From Membranipora membranacea (taxonomy: Eukaryota; Bryozoa; Gymnolaemata; Cheilostomatida; Membraniporidae): a DNA stretch of 64,000 bases. The stretch lies in assembly GCA_914767715.1 (NCBI GenBank), contig OU612068.1, positions 17,610,001 to 17,674,000 on the forward strand. The letters are read 5' to 3'. Below are positions 28,901 through 40,900 of the stretch, piece after piece; position 1 is the first letter of the stretch; each line of letters starts with the position of its first letter. The notes below the pieces were generated by a model. It ran no database searches. It was given only the letters and a program-made list of their open reading frames with translations, and was not told where the DNA came from. A program made the position numbers and the translations under genes.

Positions 28901-31900
28901 TTTTTTTTAAATGCCAAATCATGGATAATATGGATAAGCACTGATATTTGGAAGCTAGCACTAGTAATTCCTATGCAATCCATTTTCTTACTGTGGTGTA
29001 ATTCTTTCTATCACCTTGCTTCAGCTATAATCTCAAAAATAAGGCGTACAATACTAATGACAGACAAACAAGTTATATCAAGCAGCATCACTTTGGGCAG
29101 ACATGTGATTGTGCCATCTTCCACTCACGAGCACTAGCCTTTGTTGGTGATTCAGCATTGCACTAGCACTGCAGCTAATGGTCTACTTAATAAAAAAACT
29201 TATCATCCAATTTATTTCCTCTAAACAGGTCTCCAAACCTAAGTCTCGAACACCAAATTGAGAGAAAAAATCAGTTATTTAGGAACATAAGCCAGCTACG
29301 AATGCTGATTACCTAGCACCAGATATTGTAGAGCCATTGTTAGCAGATAGCTCATCAGATAAGAATACTATGTAAGCAAAGCACGGTCGACCCTCTTTGA
29401 GATAATGTAGAAATGTGAGTTTCTCCTCATGGCCATATTTCCTCACCATCGTCTCACTAGAAAAGTGTGGCATCTCCGTCATCATGCCATCTGAATCATA
29501 AGAAAGGAGTGCAGTAGAGGCGTGATAGATCGGTTTTCCTATTTCTACGACGTGAAACTTTGGAATTCCCATGAGATTGAAGGCGAGGCCACAAAGGAAG
29601 TTTTCAATAATTATTAGGGCAAAGTGTTAAGGGTGCTTCTGGTCAGGCCTGGCTGGTTGGGCCTGAATGTAGCTAGTTCGATTCAGATAGCATGAAATGG
29701 ATCAATCATCATATAGGACAGTGTCAGGTCATAACAACACAAGAAAAACACCATCTAGAAAGAGGGTATATTTCAGCTGAGCACCCAGGGCAGTTTTTTA
29801 GTATCTTTGGTCAGGGCACAGAATCTTGTTTTGGAAAGAAAACTAGATCACAATTTGAGGCTTATAAACTTCACATTATCAGCTTGTTTGCACAACTGCC
29901 TATGTAGCTGCATTCCTAACTTGATTGATAAACAAAATCGCTATAATATAGCGATTTTGTTTATCAATCAAGTTATGTACAGTCATATATCGACACGATG
30001 ACAGATGACACATGACTCATGGCAGGGGGGCCCCCCCCCCCGTAATAAAAAAAATAATACGGATATCCTTAGTAACATGATCAGTGAACAATGGAGTCAT
30101 GGGTTTTCAGAATTTCCTATATGGATTTAACATTGTGTTCATCAATCAACGAGAGAGCAACTTTTCCCAATCTATAAATATAATATCTATTCTATCCTAT
30201 GTATCTGTTCACTATCAAAGCAAACCTTACCTGTGTCCTTTGGTTGCTCTTGATTATTACTCTTGCTGCTTTGGAATGAAAAGAGTCTATCTCCACTTGA
30301 AACTCCCCATTTCTATAATGAAGACAAAAAGAAATCGTGAAATTTAATAAATCAAAAAGTACCAGAAAATTCCAGCATCAGTTGAAATCACTCTTTACTT
30401 TTACTTTTTATTCTAACAATGAATTATTCTCACCAAACAATTCTTCCTCTCTTTTCGTGCACTTCATTTTCTGTTCTTAACGCGATTCACGCCAATGAGA
30501 ACGTGCAACACCGAGGTGCAAATTGTACAATACAGTTAATACAGTAATAAGAAAGAAAGATTAAACAAGTTGTTTTAAAGTCTGCTAAGGGTATTTTTAA
30601 AAATAAAGGATCATGCAGGTGTGAAACAATCATTTGCTGCCTAGGGCTGTTATCGTTTAAAGTGTCGGTGTCTGCTAGTCTGAGAGAAAAATTGAGCTTA
30701 TGGTGGCAAAAACGAGATAAAATCTGCTCATGTATTTGAAGTTCTCAGTTTTCATGAGGAAATAAGCGTTCAATAATAATTTGTAGGTTATTCCATAACA
30801 TCCCCATGAGTCATAAGTTAACAACAAAATAATATTCTCAAAAACATAGCAAATAGGCACAACCCTTGAATAAAGGTCGGCAACACCCACATAGATAATC
30901 CTGCATACATATTTACTTGCTTGTTTTTGTTATCCAGCAAACTTGTTATTGAACCCAAACATATCACATGGCTGTCATAATGACTAGTCTTTGTTATCAA
31001 CTATTAGGTACAACATTTTGGAAATCATAATTGGTATTCCATCATGGGAAATCCAAAACGACTCAATTGGCAAAGGGTTTGTAATATATAGTGAGCCCCC
31101 AAACATGCAAAAAGACACAAAATGCAACTTAGGTCCCGTCACTGTAAAATTTTTGGGTCTGAAACAGCCACATATGATTTTTCGTTATGGTTTTGAAAGT
31201 ATACTGCAACCCAAAGTACGTAGTTTAGCCAGGGACTATAGATATCCATAGTCTCTAGTTTAGCCATGAATCCTACCTTTAGTAGAGTGTAGAGTGTGAT
31301 TTCATCGGGGTTTGAGGAGTCCCCCTCCTGGTTTAGTAAATGTTTGAACAGTGCGTGGTCTTTGTATAGTGTTATTTTATCTTGTGGAAGTGGCACTGAG
31401 CTTGTTTCCTGCGAAAGTAAAAAACATTTTTTCCAAGACCACGGGAAGCTATCTATGGCCAAGCACAATGCTTGTGAAGTTTAAGATTTATAAAAGCAAA
31501 TTAAGTTCATAGGTTTACGCTGTGATAGAAGAGAATTTGAATTTGCTTACCCTATAGGAGTTAAATATTCGCAAGAAGAAAAGTTCGTCTTTTTGCACAT
31601 GTTCCAATTATCTAAAATTAATCCAAGCTAACATTTTTATCTATCCTCTTTACATCATACAGACTATCTTCTCGGCTAGCCAAAATTCTAGTTCTAGCTC
31701 ACATCAAGTCCCCTAATCCTAAATTCGAGCCAAAATTTACTCCTCTAGGATGTGTTTCGCTGTTGACTTGTCACTGTGACTTTGCAGTATTTGAAAAGAG
31801 TTGAGTTACTAACAAAGATGGGGTTGTGATACATAACCCCACATAATGCCACATCAGTGAGCTGCTTATCCATCAGCTCTGTCCATGTGAGGTATGGGTT

Positions 31901-34900
31901 CCTAGTCAGGTATCGACTGCTAGCCAAACTGGCATCCAATATCAACCCAGAATCTACAACAAATATTTACAATTGTACATTGGCTGTTAGGGTTGACAGT
32001 GTATGAATTAGATATTGACCTCTATGTGAAGATGAGTAATGTAAAGTATGTAATTTTAAGTATGGAATTATTTCATAAAAAAAACCAATATCAATGCTGA
32101 ATCTGCAAAAAGGTTTACATCAGTGCATATGCTGAGAGGTTTGACAGCTTATGAATTAGATATTGACCTTTGCGTAAAAAGGGATAATGTAAAGTATTTT
32201 ATAGGCGTAGACTTAATTAATAAGTGATAGTAAATAAATGGTAATAGGAATAACATTTTTACAAAGCAAAAGGGTATGCCACATAAGGAAGTAGCATTGA
32301 AGGGGAATCCCCGTCTGATGATAACAACGTCAAGCCACACTGGTTCATTCTGACGCAGTCTACATAATGCATGTTCATCCACTGTACTATATACGTGTAT
32401 AGTATAACACAAATTATGTTTACGCCTCATCAATTTGTCGAATTATCATTTCATTGGACAGTCAATGACTGGTTTGTTATGTCATATGGGTCATGTGTAT
32501 AAGGTTGAATAGCCAGCAGAAAGTGTAGACAAACAACTGTTGCATCAAGTATCATAATTTGTTGGAGAGTGATATGAGGTGCATGTAGCTTCTCTGAGTA
32601 ATAGCTTACGGTGTACGTGACATAAGAAAATGACATTCCACCAACTGAGTGCAGTTCCATCACCTTTGTAAGTATATTGTATGAACCTTAATTGTAACTT
32701 TATTAATTACAATATTTATAATCGTTTTTGGGTTGTTGCTTAGGATGTCAACAATATTTGTAATAGGACAATCAACAACGTTCCCAGAATGCAATTTTAC
32801 CTGGTACTGGAGAGAAGGATCTTGGATCGTTTTATCATTCCCTATCTAAAAGCAAGCTTGGTTTGGTTCATTTCAAATTCATAAATAATTTTTTTACCCA
32901 CTGTATGCATGTACGCAACATTCATTGACCAAGAGACACTGTCTTATTAAATATTTGGAAATCAACGAAATTCCAAATAACGTAATTAGTTAGGACTGAG
33001 TAATCAACGGGTTGATGTGTTGAGTGTAATAACTGTTAATATTTTCTCAACAGACAAGAGGGCTGCTTGGCCAAGCTGATGCTGGATGGAGATCATGAGT
33101 CATTCGAAGGATTGATAAGAAGATGGCGAAACAATGGCACTCTATTCAATCAACTATTAATCGAGAAGATGAATTTCGGATCTTCTGCGTTTCATCTCGC
33201 TGTCTTTCAGAACTGTCTGGACAGTGCAAGAGTTCTCTTAGATGGACTTGCAGACCAAAGGGAGAAACTTGAATTATTAACCTTAAAGTCACACAAGCAA
33301 CAAATTTCAGCCTTGCACCAAGCAGCAGAGAAAAAAGCTTGCCTGTGCATTCTCTCATTGTTTATTGAAACTATAAGCGCGGCAGAAAATTGCTATGAGC
33401 TACTGAAAACTCTGTGTGGAACCGGAAGAACGATTCTCCATTGCGCTATTCAGCATCAAAATATACAGGGTGTACATATGATACTGAACGCCATCCCTCA
33501 AGACAAAAGACTCGAGTACATAACAAGTATCCATGGTCAGTATGAAACAGCCAGTGCCATCCACTGTGCAGCAAGCTCTTCAGACCCTGAAATGATGAAT
33601 ATCTTGTTGAGCTATCTGGAAAATGAAGAATCTAGCGCAGCTTTGGTCAGCAAGGACAAATCACAGAAAAATATTCTCCATCTAGCCTTAGAGTCTAACC
33701 CTAATCCTGAGAAAATGATTGAATTTGTTTGGGACAGGTTGGACAGAGTCCACTTCCAAATGATTCTGTGGGAAACTGACGAAGAGGGACTTAGTCCGCT
33801 ACACACAGCAGCTACAAAAGGTTATCTGACTTGCGTCGAGCTTCTGCTTCGAAACCTCACCGGAGAAGAGCAATTCAAAGCCTTGACTCACAAGTATAAG
33901 AATATGACTGTAGCAAATGGGCTTCATGCCTGCTTTAGACACAGTACGGGAAACAGACAAATTAAGATGACACCGCTTTTAGAGTTCCTAAACAAAATGT
34001 CTTTTCATCTGCAGAGCATAGATTCAAATGATGGGATTATCCAGCGAGTTCTTCAGGCAACCAAATATGAGCTGAGAATGAATACTACAAGGGACATGAT
34101 TAAAGGTAAGTACTGAAGATTGTGATACAAATTTGTGTGATGATATATCTTTGCTTTCTGGAAAACAAACACCAGTAACACAATGGCATTGACTGAATCT
34201 GAATATTTATCTCACGTTGAAAAATACTGAAATGAAGTGTGCAGTTGACATCTGGTGATTGTGTCAGCTTTCTTTCCAGGAGCTTATGCAAGACGAATTT
34301 ATGGCCTGTCAAACTTCAAATTCAATTCAACTTATTATTTTGATGTCTCGTCAAAGTTGGGATTCAGTTTTCATGTTGACCTTTGTGACTTGTATGGCCA
34401 GAATCTTATGAAACACCCCGTCAACTGTACCAAACTGCCTCATATCATAGCATGTTATATGGTTTTTTTTCAGGAGTGTCACCATGGGAGCTTCTTATGC
34501 AAAGAAGTAAAGAGAGTGCTGTAGAGTACCTAACCACACTGACAGACAGGGATGAGATGTTAGGGTTACTGCAACACAAGTCTGTATTGGATAACCGAAA
34601 AACCCTGCTACACTCTGCAGCTCAAGCGGCAGCATTGGACCAAGTACGGACAATCCTGGATCTCGCAGGCCAAACCATGAGAAGTAGCCTGCTAAATATC
34701 CGTGATGCACGAAAGAGATATCCCATACAGCTAGCGAAGAACAATGAGGTACAGGAATCGCCTTCTGCAAAGTTTAATTGAATTCTTGCAACATACCCTC
34801 ACAGAGTAAGGATATATCCTTACTCTGTGATACCCTTTTTACATAACAGCTTGTCTGTAAATTCTACTGTGACTCAACTAACTGGTGTCCTTGATGGAGC

Positions 34901-37900
34901 AACATATAAAATGGTCTGATTGTTTTAGGTCAAAAGATTGCTGGAGTGGTCCAAGAAACAGGAGGGACATTACTATCTACCGACTCCTCCAGCTGTACTC
35001 ATCATATACAACACAGGAGAGAGGGATGGTGCTGACGATGAGATGATTTCGATCGCAGCAGTAATGCCCAAATTTGGTCTGATGCCTACAATTCAGAAAA
35101 ACCGAACAGAAGAACAAATCCTAGATGCTATAAGAGAGGTTGGTTGGATCAAGTCTGCATGAGATTTCCTGTAGGATCACGGCCTTGACCCAGTGGCCCA
35201 CTGATATATATGTATGTATTAGGGAAACATATCTGGCCCTGAACAACCATACGGCAATTTATATATGGTTGCTTGAATGAATTTCTCATCTTTGATTGGT
35301 CGACAAGTTAAGCAATGCTACAGCCGACTCCTTGTAAACCTTTGTAAAGTAGCTTGCCTGAGTTTTCGAAATTCGCTACTGGGACGTCAGACAAGGCATA
35401 TCGTAAAAGCTGCCAGAATTTAAGCTAGATCCAATTACAGACACAAGGTCTTTTGCCGAGTTAATTTCTCCACAAATAACCATACTGTGTTTTAGACCAC
35501 CAATCCATGAATTCATATCAATGCAGTGGTCTGAGCTTCCTCTCGTTTTAGCTGGTATATCACTTAAAGATTAAAAATTTGCTCAGTCTAATCCACAAAT
35601 GAAGCAATAGATTAGCTTTCAAATCTAGGTCACTGAGCTGTAAATAGCAATGTTGCCTGTCATCGACCAAAGCTAACACAGCAAAATAAGACTATCTGAA
35701 ATTTCCTGTTTTTGTGATCGGATATATTTATGACTAGTCCTGAAATGCACACATGAGGAAGTGTTACACAATCAAAAATCATAAAATCTCCCACTTAGAA
35801 CGAGGGAGCGTAACCACAGCTGTTTCGGGTTGATCCAGTCAACATCAAAGACTACCCAAAGACCAATGCATGTTATAGTCAGGCAGTTACTTATGATAAA
35901 GTTGTGTACCATGCGGGTCTGACATAACTTTATCATAAGTAACTGCCCGACTATAACACGCATCGGTCTTTAGGTAGTCTTTAACAAAGAATCATCTTTT
36001 TCAGATTTGTCAAAAAGAAGGCGCCGGAATATCAGGACTGATAGTTGTCATGATGAGCCATGGGGAGCAGGGTGCCATATTGGATTGTAATGGTAAAGCG
36101 CTGCCCATACAAGATATCATAAATCAGATGAACCCTCCATTCCTCGATGGAAAACCCAAGGTAAGAACACAGGCTGAATAATACAATTAATTTGTCTACG
36201 GGTGACGGTGACTGTTGAGATGCCACCAAAACACAATAGCAACACATAAATCCTCTTGAAACTGGCGAAACACCATGGAAGAGAGGAAATAGCCATAATT
36301 AGGTAGTTCATATGTACATTTCTGAAGTTTGAAGTGCAAAACGAAAAAAATCAGTCAATCATTCTTATTAGGCAATTGGGAAACTTTCCAAATTTTGGCT
36401 AACGGCAAAAATGCAAACTTGCTGCTAATCCAAACTTTTCATAGCTTTTATACATCAACAACAATTTCCTTCGTCATCATGATAAGAAAAACTTAATTGA
36501 AGAGCAAGCTCCTAGCAAAGGTATAAAGTTTGGCACAGCCCAAACATTTGTTGAGGAAGTTTTAAATGATAGCTCCAAAGAACAATTTCCCCTGCAACTC
36601 CGGGATGACAATTGACAGATTAATATCACAAGAAGGTTTAAATGAGTATTCAGTACTACAACCTAAAGATATAACGACTATGCAGAACAAACAAGTCATG
36701 ATTACTTTCTTTCAAACAGGTACTGGTTCTGCAATGCTGCCAAAACAACACCAGGAGAAACTTTATAGCCCGAGAAGATCATGACTGGAGGCGAGGAAAA
36801 AGCTGGAGCAGCAAGCCAGGTAAGACTCATCCAGTAGTGTAGCCTTAGGGACATGCCTTCTATGGGATGTTGGGTGGGGTGGGGGAAAGGATCCGAAAAA
36901 GTGTACATGACATCTAACATGTCATCGCTATTCTTCATTGCATGTTGTTTTAAGCAGTTGTTGGAAAAATGCCAACCATATTCAGTGAGTCACTTGGACT
37001 TATTCTGCGACATGAAAATAATGAGTTTCTCCATTGACTCAGTCTCCAACAAATTCAACCAATTTTCTAGATTCAACTGAAATTTAAAATGCAACTGAAA
37101 TTCAGTGATTCAGCTGAAAAAAGCAGATGTGAGGTCAAGCGTGAGAAGGACATAAAACTTTACAGGACAAACCATCAGTAATTCCTAAACTGCTTCCAGT
37201 ACCTACCCAGCACAAAGCAAATTTAGCCATATGATTATGGTTAGAAAATGGTGGAAGACAAATAACCTTTGGAGAAAACACTGTCACCCATATTTTTCAT
37301 TGATTTTATAGTGAGACCCAGACGCAAGATAGACGCAATGCCAGTGGCGGCAGCATCATCTACAACTACATCTGCAACAGCAACAACATCTGTGACAGCA
37401 TTGCCATCTGCTACAGCATCATCAGCATCTCCGATAGCATCAACAGGCTACAGCACTAATTCCTGGCCACGTAGAGCACAACCTCATGGCTTTCCTGACC
37501 ACTTTGATCTACCAAAAGCTGACATGTCTTTACTGATGTCGACAGTTGGGGGAGGCCTGGCAGAGCGAAATGTATTCATACCACTCTTAGCTAAACAGCT
37601 CCAGGAAAGCGCTGAGAGCGATGATATCAACGATGTGTTTTTGAAGACCCATCGGGAAATGGAGAAACAAATACCGGATCAAATTCCAGTATATATGTCA
37701 ACTATGAAATACAAACTAAACTTGAGGATGATTTTCAAAAAGAACAGGAGATCATCCACATTCGGAGATCTATCAGGTTGTCCGGTGCAATAGTAAAATC
37801 CGCTTATTACCTATAAATGATCATATTTATGAATTTTTGAATATGTATGAATATGTTTTGAATGATCAACCATCACCTTTCTCCTATTTTTTCCTTACTC

Positions 37901-40900
37901 GCATAGTTTCTTTTTTGAATGGTGCAAAGCTTCCCCATATGCCTAATTGCCTATGACCTTTGATCTATAAGACTTAAAACCGTGATATCCTTGTTCATAT
38001 ATAAGCACAGCCAAATACATTTAGGCCTACCTGCTCATATTTTGAATACTTGTGATTATGTATAGCCTACTGTAGAATGGGTTTTATTAACGATATATTT
38101 GTTAACGATATTAACGACCTCAATAGAATAGTTAAAATAAAAACCAATAAAAAATCAATAATATAATCATTCTTGACAACATTTATTTAATGTCAGGGAG
38201 TTGCTTGCTCTCACACTGGTATATTATGATTGGAGTTGTCTACCCTCCTGACATGAGCACATAATTTTTGTAAGCAGCAGCTGTTTAGTGCTTGTACTTA
38301 TCTAGCAATATGAAAACCTAGTAGAAATAAATTGTTGAGGTCAGGTCAATAGTAACAATTAATTGATGAAGCCAAGTCAATATTTAAATAATATTTTCGT
38401 TAAAATTTGAAGAACCATTTTTGGCACAAAAACGTTAGATATTACAGCGTATTTTAAACCCATTCTACAGTATGTTTTGAATAATCAACCTTCACCTTTC
38501 TCTTATTTTTTGCTAACGACAGTGTACTATTGATATTTTTGCAATTGATACAAAGCTTCTCACAGTGCCAATGACCTACATATTGACCTTTGTCCAAATG
38601 ACTTTAATTTCCTTGTTTATATTATGAAAACAACCTACACAATTGGTAACTATTTGGATAGATCCGTTTCATGTAGCTTCTAACACTACTCTTCCGACTA
38701 AGTCATTGCTCATAATCCTTTCCTAATAACGGACAAGGAAACATATTGCTCATAAATTTGATCCAAAATAATAAAGAATATATAAAACACGATTTGATCT
38801 AGTACTTCAAGGAACTATAAATGGATATCTCATCAATATTGTCCTATTCGTTAATGCATTTATTAGTCATGCTATAATTTATCTGATCTACAGAATTGAG
38901 AATATCCTATCTGAAATTGTATTTTAGGCTTTTTCAAGCCAGTGCCAAATGAAACAGTTACTTTGTTCCTCAAGGATAGTAACATGTTAGCGTCAAACAC
39001 CACTCTGTGGACGTGATTAAAAATGGGAATATTGTGAACACACATAAATCATTGTTTTTGATGAAAGTGTTATAAAAAACTTCAACAAAACCTATTAAAT
39101 CTAGCACTACAAGAAAACACCATGGATATCTCATCAATATTCAAAATGCCTGATTTATTTTGATATGCACTTATCATTAACAAAAAAGTGCCAAGCATTT
39201 TTCTTGTCATGCTAATCTATGTGTTAGAGCCTAGAGAGCTAGGATTGCATCAGAAATTTGTTTCTTTCGTTGATTTTTGAATCAATGATCATTATTTACG
39301 TTTTTTTTGAGGCGGAAGATATTTTTTCATACTGGTAAACAAGACCTGTTTGGCGTTTGAACAACTTGGAAAAAGGGAATCTTGGGCCAAGAATACCATA
39401 TAGTGAACTCAAGGCAAAGACTATTTCATTACCAATTGCGGTGAGTAATAGAAATCATTGATCACCTCTTTTTTAAGACTTGGATCAGAGCATTTGATGT
39501 AAACTCATATGTAACTCCAGGAAAAAGCAAGGATGGCTTTCTACGACTAAATAATAATTCTAACCATTAACTGAAACTGTACGTTCCCGAAAAGTCATAG
39601 ATCTATATGACAGTTCATGTTTCTGATCATAACAAAGCCTAAGTTTGCACACATCAGACACATAATAAGAAGGATGTAGAATCTACACCATGGATCAAAA
39701 AAGGGAGTTAGATAGACAGTTTTCTGAGCTCTGATTTAGGCCTCAATTCGGAGTTGTCCTCTCTCCAGTTTGGTACTTTTAACCCATGCCGCATAGGAAA
39801 AACGTGCTGAAAAGAGGGTTATCTTGAAAACCGCTTATAAAAGGATAAAAATTATTTTTGATTCAGAATCTGCAACATTGAAAACTCATATGGACATAGT
39901 TTGGGTAATAATTTTAGTATTTGGATAGTCAATTATAGCATTTTCTGCCTGTTTTGCGGACAATTTGGCAGAATTTTTCACGAGTTTCGTCACTAAAATT
40001 AAGATTTATCAACATTCAAGCCTCCAATTATTTTGAAATCCTGTCTCACAGGGTTTTCAATGGTGCAGACTCTGAATCAAAAATCATTTTTATCCTAACA
40101 TAAGCGGTTTTCAAGATAACCCTCTTTCAGCAGGTTTTTCCTATGCGGCGTGGGTTAAAAGTACCAAACTGGAAAGAGGACAACTCCGAATTGAGGCATA
40201 AATAAGAGCTCAGAAAACTGTCTATTGGTCATTGTGTGCTCCTGCCTATCCGATAATATGATAGCTAATTTAGGTTTTCATATCAATGATCTACACTTAC
40301 CCGCAGGATTGGAGCTGAGTTTATGGAATGAGTAGAGCATAATCAGCAGAAGGTAGTCTTTACCGGAGAGCTTCGAGTCTAATCGCTTCACCTCACTCTC
40401 CTCAATACTAACAAATAAAACATTGAACTGAGTAAAGACGAAATTAAACATATCACATTTGATTGAAACGGGTTCTATAAATTTTTAAACTTGATTTGTG
40501 TATGAGTAAGACTTTAAAATAGATTTATATTAATAAGAGCGCTAGGCTGGGGAATCTTGGCCCAAATCTCTGTCTTCGTTTATGGTTCTACCAGGTAGGC
40601 ATACACATGGCGCACACGCATATCATTGACCTGAATACAATAAGAATGCTTTATTTTGACTTGTGGGTGTCGTAGGGATGTAGAGAATACATTAAAAATA
40701 AACAGGTATTGGCTTGATGGAATGATCCGGAACAATGATCTTTGGTCAAGTGCCTAGTATTTTCGAAATTTCAAATATATCATTGGCCTTGCTATCAGAA
40801 CAAAAGCACATATCAACAATACAATATATATAGTGACGAGGAGGCACACTGATCATGTGATATACTTTTGCATGTATATCTTTGATCGATACTAACTAAT

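Larger units (their letters stand above)
37794..40300. other. SPG11 intron remainder after ankyrin-caspase B
   Basis: No coding exon was recognised in 2.5 kb. AATAAA occurs near 38137 and 38146, possibly the poly(A) signal of ankyrin-caspase B. The stretch is dominated by repeats: a diverged direct duplication (37853-38040 and 38472-38650), a foldback element between the copies, and a large foldback at 39713-40224. Confidence 0.5.

Noticed and set aside
34495-34770. 91-codon minus-strand frame
   Set aside because: It is antisense to ankyrin-caspase B exon 3, which has matching phase and similarity to copy A.
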